DNA of 64,000 bases, taken from NCBI GenBank assembly GCA_964020975.1, contig OZ026618.1, positions 39,229,546-39,293,545 of the forward strand, in the 5' to 3' direction. This document shows positions 1 to 12,985 of this stretch, one piece after another. Under the pieces are notes generated by a model that ran no database searches, was not told the origin of the DNA, and worked only from the letters and a program-made list of their open reading frames with translations. Position 1 is the stretch's first letter; every line of letters starts with the position of its first letter. This stretch comes from Hermodice carunculata. Its lineage: Eukaryota > Annelida > Polychaeta > Eunicida > Amphinomidae. Made by a program: the position numbers and the translations under genes.

Positions 1-2267
1 ATACGTACATGTGTGTAAAATACCATTATATTTTTTTACCATCTTTGTTAAATTTCCCCAAGCGAAAAAATACAATATACATTTGGACACAATCAGTGCT
101 TGTAGAGCACAGAAGATATCTAGAGGGAGATACAACTTTTATAAATACAGTACAAGATGCGCTAAAAGTATCAAGTTAAAAGCGAACCTATCTTTAATAT
201 AATATTATAATATAGGTGCATAATTTCAAGTGATTATTTCATGTCTTCCAAACTTTTTAAAACTGTTTTGAAGAATATACACAGTGAAGTATGCACATTA
301 AGACTAATCGCTTAGTTTAACAATCTCCTTGTCAAAGTACCAATAATGTTTCTGTTTCTGAGTTTGTATTCCGTATTGAGACCGCTCTTCTGTTCAGATG
401 CTTTTTCTCCAGTCCCACGGGTAGTCTTAATAGAGAGGTCACAATGCATACTACCCATAAATCAAGCAGCATTATGTACATTATGTTTAATATTGACGTC
501 GAGAAATCATATTAACTAAAAATATATGGCTGATTGTATGTTTCGACAAGTGTGGAAACCGTTTTGACAAATTGTGACAACTGACGGCACATTTCCCGAC
601 GTTATTTCAGCTGTGACAGAATGTGCTTGCATCACAAGGAACATCAAATTTTCAATAAGTTGAAAATACAAAATTTGTGTCGTGTGCTGAGCCATTGTAA
701 ATTTACTTGTTTACTTGTTATGGGTAAACATCATTGCATCATATCAGCCGTCAAAACAAGGAAACAGTGGTAACTTCCTAACTGTAGCGTATGTAAAGGC
801 ATCCGTCCGAAATACATGTTGCAAATGGATGAATAAACCTTTATTGGCTGCACCTCAGGTACAAAATATGAGATATTTTGCCTGATTAACACAAAGGTTC
901 TAGTAAATATTGAATAATTTTAGACAGAATTCACCAAATTTGTCACTTCTATTTTGCCAGATATCTTAACAACCAATTGCCTTAAAGGTGTGAACCAAGG
1001 CACTTTTTATGTGGCATTTCACAATTGTTTAAGTACATATGCATCATATATGAAACTGTCGGGGGCAATATTTATTATACGGCACTTAAAAAAGAAAAAA
1101 ATGCTCGAGTAAGTATCTGAGGAAAATGTGGACATTCTCCTGTTGCTCTTGGCGCAACGTTTGATAAGATGTAGTGACAGGGAAGTGCTGCCCTCTTGTG
1201 TCCACCTGCACAATCAGTACTTGCTTTCCTTTTTCCGTTCGGCTGATGTTCAATGAAATTATATTTAGCCACCATTTTTTTTTGGGGGGGGGGGGAGGGG
1301 GGGGGGGACAAAATTATGTATTTTACATCGAGACACTATAAGACTAAGCTGATTGAATGATGCTAAGTTTACATCATTATTCTCTATGCAGAGACTTATT
1401 TTTGTGTCTTGCTATGCGTAAATATACAGGCGCAACTGTGTTCCGAAAACTTGAGACGGATCTTCTTTGACGTTTTCTAATTCCAAAATAAAGGAAATTT
1501 TCTTCAACGTTTATCTTAACAAACAAAAATTTTAAATGAAGTTAAACAAATAATTGCATTAACAGATCGCCCAGCTGAGATTAATATGAAAACGTCATCT
1601 ATCACAATTCCTGTTATTGAAAAGGAAAATTGTTTTGGGAACATGTCTATTTTGTTTTCAAAATATAATTGATGCGGTTTCCATTCCACCTTCTACCTGT
1701 AATCATAATACTCATTTGCTGCCCTTCTGTGATTGAGACGTTGATGCAGAAATATAGATCTACGATAAGAATATTTGAACAACCAAGGAAGTCTCTGATC
1801 ACTCGAACTTAGCTGAGTTAGAAAAGATTTGCTCTGAGGCGGACACGAAACCTGGGTTCCTCCAAATTGGTTTCCTCTGTAAGCTACACGAGACAAAGCG
1901 GAGATGGTGCAAGAAATGATATACATGTACTGGGTTTATAAGCCTGAGTAACAGCCTTTCTTCCTTTCCCCTTCTTCTATTCCTCCGTTTTATATTTCTC
2001 TCGTATTCTATATGTCTGCTGTCTTTCAATCAATTAAATTACTTTTTACTGCTATGAGTTATGCATAATATACCTGGCAACATCTTTCATAGTGTAATTC
2101 AATTTTGAACTGACCTGCTTGAACAATGATCTCCGAGCGTCTATGGTGTGGGTCAGCTTGCACCACAAGATCAAAATAGAAAAGCATTCTACGAAAAGGG
2201 AATTCTGTACATCGATTTGGGAAAAACAGTAAGTATCAACAAGGTAACAATCAGGTAACGGCATCAC

Positions 2268-2268
<1 letters not shown>
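1..2268. other. No gene recognised; AT-rich non-coding
   Basis: No reading frame longer than about 80 codons with a recognisable motif is present on either strand. The only landmarks are a G-rich homopolymer tract near 1284-1309 and ordinary AT-rich sequence. I see no exon, RNA gene or transposon motif that I can defend. Confidence 0.5.
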
Positions 2269-2313
<45 letters not shown>

Positions 2314-2347
2314 TACATATATATGTGTGTGTACATATATATATATG

Positions 2348-2442
<95 letters not shown>
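2269..2442. repeat. Compound microsatellite (CA)n then (TA)n
   Basis: About 40 bases of CA repeat run into a TATG transition and then more than 80 bases of pure TA. The apparent Tyr-Ile reading frames across it are low-complexity artefacts. Confidence 0.97.
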
Positions 2443-2445
<3 letters not shown>

Positions 2446-2918
2446 GCAGCGTACATATATCCCTCCCGTTATTAATCTTATAAATACGAAAACCGGACAA
2501 TTATCCCATCCTCCGAGGTACAGTTATTCATCCTTCATTTACTATTTCAACCATTGTGCACGAGTTGTACATATATCTTGACACTGTTCGTGCAAACTAG
2601 TTCCATCGGCGAGGTAGATGACGTTCATTCTGATACAGCTGGCCCTAGTATGTTAACTTCCAGGAAATTGTGTCGGTACATGGTTTAGCTCTAGCTGGTT
2701 TTCACTCTCTCAGCCCCAAGTTTGGCAAGGTTCATTGTTCTCTGAATTAACATAGCGATAAACGATTTTTTTTTTTTTGCATACCAGGCTTTTTTTATTC
2801 AAGTACTAGCATGGCTACAGTTGCGTGAGACCATATGGATGCCCGAGGTCAACAGCTTTCGTCGGCGCAATGAGTGCCGAGTACGCCGAGGAAACCTGTT
2901 CACTCTGTCAAATTGAAA

Positions 2919-3141
2919 TTAACTCTTTCAGTGCCAGGTACGTCTAAAGTTGATCTACTGAATTATCACTAGGATCTCAGATTCGTATTCCTGGTAAAAA
3001 GCCCTTTCATTCAAATACCAGCATTCCTATAGTTCCAGCACAAATTTCCTAAGTCAACAGCTTTTCTGGGCGCGCATTGGGCGCAATGCGCGCCAAGAAA
3101 AGCTGTTGACTCAGTGCAAAATTTGGCACTTAAAAAGTTCA
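2919..3141. mobile_element. piggyBac-like MITE with internal hairpin
   Basis: The left end reads TTAA then CTCTTTCAGTGCCA. The right end reads TGGCACTTAAAAAG then TTCA. The two 14-base ends are imperfect inverted repeats (AGTGCCA core), and TTAA is the target site of the piggyBac superfamily; the right TTAA appears decayed to TTCA. Inside, 3053-3110 forms a long hairpin with about 28-base arms and two or three mismatches. No transposase is encoded. A related arm lies just left (2848-2905), and relatives occur near 4.5-4.7 kb and 19.9 kb. Superfamily assignment rests on the TTAA target and the CCCTTT-like end and was not checked against a library. Confidence 0.6.
3053..3110. repeat. Long near-perfect hairpin inside MITE
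   Basis: The left arm starts GTCAACAGCTTTTCT and continues into GGGCGCGCATT. The right arm ends AAGAAAAGCTGTTGAC. The arms pair over about 28 bases around a four-base loop. The GC-rich centre stands out from the AT-rich surroundings. Confidence 0.85.
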
Positions 3142-3467
3142 GAATTAATATGGGAGACATGTAATTATGAAATAAGAATACTGACGATTAGGCGTGTATA
3201 TAATATATATGAACAAATAACAGTTTGATGTAAATTTCATGTTAGGCGTGATCAACGCATATCCCCAAGCTACCAATGCGTGGAAAACTAGTCTTGTAAG
3301 TTGTACGAACCCACTGTGTTGATATCATGTATACAACTTCCTGCAAAAGGTATATTTTGAACCCATCATGGGTTAACCCCGTTCCATTTGTGCCTCCGCT
3401 GTAGAAGCGCAATATTTCTAATTTTCTCTTTATTTATTATGTCAATATACGAACACAGACGTTCTGT

Positions 3468-3469
3468 TT

Positions 3470-3551
<82 letters not shown>

Positions 3552-3560
3552 TTTCTTTAA
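3468..3560. repeat. (TTTC)n microsatellite
   Basis: About 90 bases of nearly pure tetranucleotide repeat. The Phe-Leu-Ser frames across it are artefacts. Confidence 0.97.
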
Positions 3561-3699
3561 ATTTAATTACCACCACAATACCCATTCCAATATGGAGTTG
3601 GTTACTATGAACTGATTGCGCACCATTTATGGCTTTAATTTCCGTTTTCATATGACAAAAATTTTACCGCCATGTTACCAACACCACAAAATAGTCATT

Positions 3700-3701
<2 letters not shown>

Positions 3702-3764
<63 letters not shown>

Positions 3765-3805
3765 TACTGTACTCCCGCCCCGCCCCCCCCCCCCCAAAAA
3801 AAAAA
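3702..3805. repeat. (GA)n tract followed by poly-C/poly-A
   Basis: About 56 bases of GA repeat, a short spacer, then homopolymer C and A runs. Confidence 0.95.
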
Positions 3806-3942
3806 ATCAGGAAAATATTTCCTTCTTATGAAAGAAAAATCAGTCATGAAACAAACTTTTATCCAGACCCTAGTCAAAAGCACATTTTTCCATCATGAAG
3901 AAATTGAAAGAGTCACGCAGTTCAAATCTTTCAAAACTGTTA

Positions 3943-3964
3943 GTTTAAACATATTTTATTTCAC
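3943..3964 (-). mobile_element. Possible 22-bp stub of a LINE-D 3' end
   Basis: The bases match, apart from one extra T, the terminal stretch of the LINE-D-like fragment at 44497-44520, and they resemble the LINE-D termini at 13.76 kb and 50.96 kb. This could be an extremely 5'-truncated insertion. I could not see a target duplication, so chance or another family with the same tail remains possible. Confidence 0.35.
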
Positions 3965-4530
3965 CGAATAAAAAGGGATTGGAGAAAAAGTGTAGAGCAC
4001 TTACGCCCATACATGAACTCCTCTCCGCGTACATCAAATCAGTTTCATAATTTCATCAACAAGATGGTGGATAATGGTAAATTGATAATGTGCACACGAC
4101 TGAAGAACTGTTTCGCACCGACAAGAAGGGACAACGCACGTGGTACGGGAAGAGTCCTAAAGTCTTAACTTGGAAGGTGAACGAAAGAAAGTCTGCCAAA
4201 GCGCCTGCTTTTTGCCCTGGTAAATTCAACATGCATGGCATTATACACACAAACGCGCTTTTGGTAATGCGTTCATAAAATTGTATTCCTCAAAATATTG
4301 TCTTTTTTGCCACTCTTGTGTGTAGACGCGTCTTTTGCCAGCCGCATGCATGAATTTTGGTGGCTGGAGGCCCAGGCACAAAACTTAACTCTCAGAGAGG
4401 GTTTACATCGACCATTGACTTCAAAACTCGACTGTTTCATCAATTTTTATTAAATATCGTCCTTTCTCAAAATATTTTCAATACAAATTTCCGGGAAGGC
4501 TTACCAGGATAACATACCAATATCAAAATC

Positions 4531-4720
4531 GTTTCCTCGGCACACCCTCGGCGCTTAGCGCCCAACTGGCGCCCAGGAAAGCTGTTAATTCAGTTTAATA
4601 ATATGACCTGTTAAAGGTAAACTTGACTTGAACCATGTTGCCGAATTTGCATATGTTGGTAATCATGTTCAGTTGAGGAAAGCTGTTGACTCGGTGCAAA
4701 CGTGGCAACGAAAGGGTTAA
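4531..4720. mobile_element. piggyBac-like MITE relic, right end at TTAA
   Basis: The right terminus reads TGGCAACGAAAGGG followed by TTAA (4717-4720), which resembles the ends of the MITE at 2919-3141. Inside, 4531-4586 is a GC-rich imperfect hairpin, and 'aaagctgttgactc' near 4680 is the shared arm sequence. The left end is unclear; a TTAA at 4385-4388 is a candidate but its adjoining end sequence is a poor match. Confidence 0.5.
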
Positions 4721-7204
4721 GACAATATTTCGCTAAACCACATGTCAGGGATTACAAACGGTCGCAGTGTCACTCATTAATCCACGTCATCAGCAGATAA
4801 TAAAATACCGCAGCATTTACTTTATACACCAACGCCTGCGCCTGCCATTCATTTAAAGATTTTCCCAAATCAGCAAAAGTACACGCTGTTCAACTTTGGA
4901 TTTGAGCAACCATATTGAGGTGAATGAAAAAGTTTTTCCTCCGGGCAGTAATAGGGCGCAGTCCAGTTTAGATGACGCATATCTGTTGAAGGCACACCCT
5001 GACTTTGGGTTTCATAAAGTTGGCGGAAATTTACAGACCAGAGCTGCTCCAACTTGTAGGACTGTTATGGCATAAGCCTTGAACAATGACTTTGTGTTTG
5101 GCTTTTTGTTTTTTCTTTGGGGGTGAGGTGGGAGGGGGTTGGGGGTGGTTAAACATATGAGAGGGAGATCGTAGCCCTGTTGGACCAGTTTGCGAAATGC
5201 TTTATATTGGAGGCATGCCAGTAGGGATTTTCTGGCTGACCCACGCGTTTATCTGACCAACACGACGTAGATTATGTAATCTAACATTTTATTACCTGCG
5301 TGTATATGTGACGCATAGCGGGTATCGCTATGCCCCCCCCTCCGTACTCCATTAAAGGGGTAGTTTTCACCCAATCAGCTACTATTAAGTATAAGTTTGT
5401 GACCGTTGGCATTTTGGTACAATTTCTTGACACATCGTCATATCAATTATGGTCGCCTACCTTACATGACAAAACCCCAATCGGAAGCAGCTTCCCGACC
5501 TCACGAATTCGGGGCTGGACAAAAAAATATTGTAATACAACCCGCATCTTGCATGGAGAGCTCACGGTATCAATGTTTCAGTCCATGAAGTTGGTTGAAT
5601 GAGTTTTTAAGAATTGACTGTCGTTTTAAAATTCCTGTCATGTTTGGTCTTTTGAGTCTATATTTTCGAAAGAACAGAATTCGTCTGTAGTGATCAGTGT
5701 GTCATCCAGGACCTTTGTATTGAATATGTGAGCGGTTACTGATCTTGTTATGATTAAGAGTAATTCAGAATTATGAACAGAATACAATTAAACATTTGTG
5801 CCACAAAGTATTGTAAACCAGTGGTGCAATCCGTGTCTAGTTTGCAGACAGATAAATTTTCTTTCATTCCCATTGGATCCAAAGAAAGGAAAGTTGTAGA
5901 TGTAAAAATAAAAAACAAAACAAAAACAAAAACAAAAACAAAAACAAAACAAAACACAACATAAAAACAAAACAAACAAACAAAAACAAAAAAAAAAAAA
6001 ACAAAAAACAAAAACAAAAACAAAAACAAAAAACCCCCCACCCCCCAAAAAAATCCACAAGTTTATCTCCTAGAATAATGATGACTAACCTTAAAACTAT
6101 ATTATAGCAAATATTTATACCAAAATGAACGTGCTGAATAACGAAAACGTTTAAACTAATTATAGATATAGAGGTGTCATTTCATGCTCCATTCATACCT
6201 GTATGTTAGTGCTATGTGCACATCCAATGAACAGTGACTGAAAACAGTCAGATTTTAATTTCTGCAAATCTCGGACAAAACATACAATTGAAGTGTTTAA
6301 TAATGATGAATATCTTTAAAATTATTATAAATAGAAATACCTTTCCAACCTCAATCTATATCTTTGCGTTATGCGTGCATTCACTGAACAGTATTGTGCT
6401 TTTTAGGCCAGTACAAAAGCTTTTAATGTCAAATTACTATAAGACTATTATAGATGGAGTTTCAATTCAAAAATAAATTCATATCTTTGTGCTATATATA
6501 GGCATAAGTAGTATATACTATACTATACTATACTATACTATTGGCACAATTACTATTGCTATTTAAAAGTGTAAACTTTTAATTTTCACACACACATTTG
6601 CTGTGAAGCAAGTCCTTGTTTTTAGCTTTGTTCTGTGTTTACATTATTTTTAACTGTCAAGAACCTACTTCGGTCCATATTGTTCCATCTTAAGGGGTAG
6701 AGTTACGGATGAATCAGTAAAGGAATCATCGAGTTATATGTCGGTATCGGCAATATACAAGACCAACAATTTGTCACTTCTGGTGGGTTTTTTAATATTT
6801 TTTGACATGCCTTCGAGATTCATTTTACACAATCTACATGTAAATACGTCTGGGTGCAAACTATTGAATAGAACGGCAAACACAATGATTAATGATAAAT
6901 GAAAATAATCTTTTCATCTAACGTTCCGAGAGAACTCCCTTTGAGGGTAGAACGCCTCAGTGATTGAGCGTCTTTTCACACAGTACCTTTTGTTGCGAGG
7001 TATAATTGGCGGTGCGGTATGTCCTTTTACAACCAAGGTGAAACATATCGCACCATTTGCCAATTGATACACTGCACATGTGTATATTTAAATTTCACCC
7101 ATAAAGACAAGATCAATACCGAAGAGAAGATAATGTAGCCATTTCTATAGCCATGTTATTTTTGTAACATTGGCATTAAAATGAAACATTTCGCATGTTT
7201 GGAG
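4721..7204. other. No gene recognised; AT-rich with simple repeats
   Basis: Contains an AAAAC repeat tract (5911-6052), a short (TATAC)n run near 6515-6541 and poly-C/G tracts near 5332-5342 and 6033-6047. The Phe-rich minus-strand frames and Lys/Thr-rich plus-strand frame are translations of the AAAAC repeat. No exon signal was seen. Confidence 0.5.
5911..6052. repeat. (AAAAC)n simple repeat
   Basis: Runs of AAAAC and AAAC with A-homopolymer interruptions over about 140 bases. Confidence 0.93.
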
Positions 7205-7216
7205 CTACACACATCG

Positions 7217-7294
7217 AAGGTTATTGAAAAGGCTGTTCATGCGCTCCAACTGAAGATCGGAGTCGCCATAATACATTCCGATGTAGTGATGTCC
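7217..7294 (-). pseudogene. Beta-tubulin exon-2 pseudo-exon fragment
   Basis: The minus strand reads [20 protein letters not shown], which matches residues 34-53 of the array's beta-tubulins ([20 protein letters not shown]). The core GDSDLQLER (7241-7267) is unchanged at the protein level, and nucleotide identity with exon 2 of copies A and B is evident around 'atgcgctcca'. Similarity fades on both sides: a TTTC microsatellite replaces the start of the exon, and the expected splice donor and the motif EATGG are gone. I see no exon 1, 3 or 4 relics within several kilobases. It lies in the same orientation and on the 3' side of the array, so it is best read as a relic of a lost array copy. Confidence 0.72.
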
Positions 7295-7297
7295 AAG

Positions 7298-7480
<183 letters not shown>

Positions 7481-9239
7481 TGAAAGCAAATCTATACGTG
7501 TGTGAAAAGTTTGCATGTGTTGATAGCAATTATGGTAATTTTAATTTCCCACTGATATGCTGTTGGTGGCCATTCCATAGTGTTAGTCACTATACATAAC
7601 CAAAGAAGATCCAATCATATATATATGTCCTCATTCTTATGTCAAATAGGAAACGGCTAATATTTTGAATATATCTGTCTGTGTTTTTTATGTACATATT
7701 TTGATTGCGAGAATAGTTTGAAATACAATTGTAAAATATCCAGAACCCTCATGGCACTGGAAATTGTATTCAATCTGCAGACACTTTTCAAGCCGATTGC
7801 GCAAAATAAACAGTTTCTAAAGGTGTTATTAGGTCCTTCTAGAGAGGTGTAAAGCGATATTTCCCTTTTGACATACTTGGACATTTTATTTTCCACACCA
7901 TCATGCCAGACGTCTTCTCCGCTTGTGTACTGGCAGTTATTATGGAAGAATCCAATTTTCTGTATGCAGTCCTGTTGCAAAATGATGTCCTGTGCCAACA
8001 TAATGCCCACCCGACCATCCCCTCTTGTTGTGCGTGAATTTCCTGTATATCTTTCTTTTTTACATATAAATTAAGCAACTATCTTTCAACTTCCATAATT
8101 TTGATCACATCAGCTGAGCCACAACAAGAAATGGACCGAAAATATCAACAATCTCGTGTTCTTGTTCTAATCTTGTAGAGGATTGAAACTTCCAAATGCT
8201 GCCAATTAGTACAGTTGACTGAAACATATCAGCTCAATGTGATCATATGATGCAACACCCTAACCAATACACTAGTACACCAGGTGCCATGGTCTCCACT
8301 GTGAACAACTACACTGCTTGTTGTGATCACATTGGTTGGAGAGAGGAGTTTGGTTCATTGTAAACTTACCTAGAGTGGCAGGCTAACTGCTGTATTGTCC
8401 CTTTTTGGGGCTCAAAGGGAGGCAAACTAAAGCAGGTACCACTGTACATCAATATACAGTATATATATTGTATTTGTGTCTTTTTGTCCAGAACCGCTTC
8501 CTAGTAGTCTTTACCCTAGTCCGCAGTCCGAACTCTTTACTCCCCATAAGCTAACCTGTTACTTTCTAACTTATGTACATATCGAAGCACAATTGTCCAT
8601 ATTGCACACGTTCTTCTGTAGAATTTTGACATAGGCTGTATGAGCCCAAATAAATTGAAGGGTTTTCAGCGGGTAACTACTCAGAACATGTTTCGGAGCC
8701 TATACCCGAACATGTCTCTGTGAGCTCTTTGTCTGAGCTAAATATTCAGCAGACAACCCACGTAATAATGAATAAATATGAAGGTGGCAAATGATGAACT
8801 AGATAAATACGTGAAATTTTGCTTATAGATACAGAGCTTCATTATGAAAGAAGAAAACCTGTCAAACCAAACATAATTACTAAATTTGTATGGTACATAT
8901 ATGGTATATCTATATATATTTTCTGTCTTCCACAACAGACTTGAGCAACTCACTGAGCTGTCATGAGTATAATGAATCCACATACAAATTGTTTCGCACT
9001 CCATTTCTGTGATTATTAAGCCACAAAGTTATCAAAACAGACACTTTGAATTGGAACATTTTGATGCTTTGATGGTACTGTATATGTGATAGGGGACTAC
9101 ATCTGCTGACTTCTTCCCAGAGGTCCAGCACATGGTCTCTTAATACTACAGGCAGTGAGGGACAATGGCTTGCACTGTACTGACACGGAACGTATATTTA
9201 CACATGTAGAGTAGTGTCCAGCTTATAAGAGCCCTTTCA
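7481..9239. other. No gene recognised
   Basis: The longest frame is a 117-codon minus-strand ORF at 7657-8010. It has no motif I recognise, no codon bias I can defend and no splice context, so I leave it uncalled. The rest is AT-rich single-copy-looking sequence. Confidence 0.45.
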
Positions 9240-10170
9240 GCAACGGTAGCTTCTATTAAAAGACCAAAGGAATGGTACTTTTGGAGATATTCAACTTTAA
9301 ATTCTAATGTGTCCCCAATTTGTTTGTGGTTAATAGGATGGCCTACAGCACAAACCTATGAATTGACGTTGAAATTGCACATCTATCCATAATAATTTTC
9401 AAGATATTAAACTTTAAATTTCGATGTGTCCCCAATTTAAATTTTACGGCTTTTGTTTGTTGCTAATTGGATGTGCCTACGGTACAAACCTACGAATTAT
9501 AGTTGGAATGGTCAGTCTATCCATGATAGTTTTGAAGATTTTCAAGTTTTAAATTTTAAAGTGCCCATAATTAGCACAAATTTAAATTCTACAACTGTTG
9601 TAATGTGTCCAATAGATGTGCAGATTCAACAAATGTACCAACATTCGGGCCTCTTCCTGAATATTTTGGAAGCCAGACGGAATTTCAATTTTAAACGACC
9701 CCAGTTTGCATAATTTTCAACCCGTTCACAATTCTGAAAGAAATGCAAATCTCAACAATAGGAGCTATATTCATGCCAAATTTGATGTTTCTGGCTCAAA
9801 TGGTGGCTCCATTTAAGCCGATTTTTGAGAAAATACAATGTCTGTGTTTTCTACACAGACACGACCAGTAAAAATATGATTAAAGTATGCCTGACCAGCA
9901 TTAACTAAATTTTTGCGCATCTTTCATTTTCATTTCATCAAATGAACCTATGTCACAAACCAATGAATTGAAATTGCTATTGACACATTTAATAAAAATA
10001 CATTCGCAGATATGCGACATTTAAAGTTCAGAGGATGCCTAATTAGCATAACTGCAAATTTTGCATTTTTCTTTTTCATTTCTTTGGATGCATCTACAGC
10101 ACAAATCAAAGAATTGAAGTTGGGCTAACAACTTTGTCTATTTTTAAAGGCTTGGTCTGCAAGAAAAAGC
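9240..10170. repeat. Degenerate tandem repeat, unit ~135-155 bp
   Basis: Recurring phrases 'ctacagcacaaacctatgaattg' near 9342, 9476, 9947 and 10093, and 'gatattcaactttaaatt' beside 'gtccccaattt', mark several diverged units. A further unit lies at 12720-12800. There is no coding potential beyond chance frames. It appears to be part of an interspersed family rather than a centromeric satellite. Confidence 0.7.
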
Positions 10171-10988
10171 AAGTCAGTACTGGCGCCCAAAGAGTAAAGC
10201 ATACTTTGTCTTCATTGAATGCTGGGTATTACTTCAGACGTTAAATCTTAAATAATATCTTCTTAGCTCAGTGCTACTGAAATGAGTGAGGTGCATATAT
10301 GATTATATATATACAAAACTTGTAGCATTTATAACTATGCGAATTGGAGACATTTCACATTTTGAGAGTTGTACATCATCCACGGTTCTCTCAGATACAC
10401 ACACAATTCCAAGGTGTATTTCCACAGTAAAATGCTACAGTGGCGCAACCTTGGGAATGAGGAAAAGGCCCCACTGTATGGAGGCGGCCATTCCAAGGAG
10501 GGTAAGCCCTTCGGGGGTTGTATAGCTGAGTATGTTCATGTACATGTGCAACGGAATTCAAACATACATATACAATGTATACATAACATTTTAATCCAAG
10601 GGGAAATCATTGCACGTGATACATAAATGTCTTTGTTCTTTCATTACTATACATTGTATACACACACACACAGACACACACACAGACACACGCACACACA
10701 TATATATGACAAATATGTTTTTATAAAAACAGGAAATGTGTACGTATTTCCTTCTCGCTATAAGAAAGTTACACGTGTCATTAGTTTCACAGTTTGACTT
10801 CAAAAACCCCATCCAACACTCGCACGATGTTAAGATCATCTGCTTCAAGACACAGTCTTTCTCTTTATTTGTTTTGTTTTGTTTTTTATTTTTAGTTTTA
10901 CAATTTTGTTTACATGGGACAATCCAGATTTCTTGGAGTCAAGGTGGACAGTTTGGGATCTTATGGATTAATGCATAAATTTCTATTG

Positions 10989-11065
<77 letters not shown>

Positions 11066-11809
11066 CCTCTCTCCCTTTATGTATGTATGTATGTATGCAT
11101 GTATCTATCTATGTATGTATGTATGTATGTATGTATGTATGTATGTATGTATGTATGTTTTTTGAAAATTTTAACAAAACAAAATTTCTTTTCTATTTTC
11201 CTAGTTTAACCAAACAATGGTAAGGAATTTCTTGAATTGGTAAAAATAAGCTCGGTTTTTACTGTTTTCCTCGGTTTTTCAAGTTACCAAAGCTGTACTC
11301 CGTACGGTTAAGATGAGAGAATCATAAACCTCCCCAAAGCCTCCTCCAGAAGCTCCGGTGAAAGCACACGATCGAAATTGCGCCCATTCAGGCAAACAGT
11401 TGAACTGTAGGCAAGTTTGTCCCATGGTAGTAAAACACATATTCCCAGAAATATAACATTTTTTAAAGTCCAGAGTTCGATGTTTTGAACTTTAAAATGA
11501 TAAATCGGCTTACATTCATAAAATTACAGAAATGAGATTCTTTTTTCAAAGCTGAATATGTATATGATATTTTTTGCGAACTTAGGTTAACGACCTAATT
11601 AATTAGATAAACAATAAACGAACCTACCGTCCATGATAACGACAGTTCCTGATTGTTGACCGATAATAGGTTGCATTGTGAAGACAGGTCTACAACTACA
11701 AAAGAAAATTTGCTTCAAAGCAGATTTGTTTGTGTGCCTTCAAAAGTTGCAACATTAAATGCTACAACTTTCGTCCTTTGGTACTTCACATTCCATTAAG
11801 CTTAAAAAA
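10171..11809. other. No gene recognised; contains microsatellites
   Basis: Holds a (CA)n run (10661-10705), a (CT)n run (10993-11062) and an (ATGT)n run (11081-11158). The remaining sequence is AT-rich without a recognisable motif. Confidence 0.5.
10993..11158. repeat. (CT)n then (ATGT)n compound microsatellite
   Basis: About 70 bases of CT repeat, a short spacer and about 75 bases of ATGT repeat. Confidence 0.96.
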
Positions 11810-12720
11810 TTTCCAAGTCCAAATGGTCTTGACCTTTGACCTTTAGAAGTTAAATATAAATTACAGAAGTGTGCAGTGTGTAATGTCTACAATTTGAGCC
11901 TGACATATCTGAAATTGGACGAAAATTGACTAAGTTATGGCTAGATGAATATTCAAAAACCGAAATGACCTTGACTTTTGACCTTTAGAGATCACATGTA
12001 AATTAAAAATGTATAGTGTTACAATATCTACAATTTAAGCTCAGCATGAGCCAAATCAGATTAAGATATCCAAGTTATGTCTAGACGAAACTTTCGAAGG
12101 GCCAAACGACATTGACCTTTAGAGGTTACATGCTATAACAAAAACGTTGCAATACCTATAATTTCAGTTCAACATGATTAAAACTGGCTGAGTTGTGGCT
12201 GGATGACTATTTCAAAGGTGCAAATGACCTTGACCTTTAGAGGTCACATATAAATGAAAAAATCTGCAGTGTTACAATATCTACAATTTAATTCCAACAT
12301 GATCAAGATCAGATAAAATTGACAAAGTTATGCCTAGAAGAAAATTTCAAATGGCAAAATGACATCGTCCTTTGACATTTAGAGTTCAAATGTAAATTTC
12401 AAAAATGCAGTGTCCCAATAACTAAAATTTGAGTCAAGCATGATCAAAATTGGACGAAAATTGACTAAGTGATGGCTATATGAAAATTTCAAAGGTCCAA
12501 ATGACCTTGAACTTGACCTTTAGGTCACATGAAAATTACAAAAAAAAACCAGTCTAAGAATAGCTACAATTTGAGTCCAACCTGATTAAAATTGGATGAA
12601 TATTGACCTAATGATGGCCGGATAAAAATGACAAAGGTCCAAAAGACTTTGGCCTTTAACCTTCAGAGGTTGCATGTAAATTACAAAAATGCGCTGTGTT
12701 ACAAATATATTAATTGAGGT
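11810..12720. repeat. Tandem repeat ~120-142 bp with TGACCT direct repeats
   Basis: Seven diverged units are marked by 'gaccttgacctttagaggtcacatg'-type cores near 11830, 11971, 12107, 12230, 12366, 12507 and 12650. Each core is followed by 'ctacaatttgagtccaacatgatcaaaattgg'-type text. The first core carries TGACCTTTGACCT (11830-11842), which is a perfect one-base-spaced direct repeat of AGGTCA on the other strand. No open reading frame spans the array. Confidence 0.8.
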
Positions 12721-12985
12721 TGGATTGGTTTCTTATACCTATAATAGTTTCGGAGATATTCAAGATTTAAAGTTCAAAATGGCTCTAATTTGCACAATTT
12801 TTAAAACAGGTGAACCTCTTAATAAAAACTAAAGACTTCATGTACGGGAGTATATTCATGACAAGTTTGTTTTTTTCCTACGTGTGATGATTTTCAAATA
12901 AAATGTCGGACAAATTTTGCTTGCACAGAAAGAAAGAAAGAAAGAAAGAGGAAAAAGAAGAAAGAAAGAAAAAAACCCATAGAAA
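12720..12985. repeat. Unit of the 9.2-kb repeat family plus A/G-rich tract
   Basis: 12720-12800 repeats the 'gatattcaagatttaaagttcaaaatg' type of text seen at 9.2-10.2 kb. 12928-12975 is an AAAG-rich purine tract immediately before the hairpin-headed repeat. Confidence 0.6.

Noticed and set aside
7657-8078. Minus-strand frames of 117 and 79 codons
   Set aside because: Overlapping frames with no recognisable motif, no repeat-family match within the window and no splice structure.
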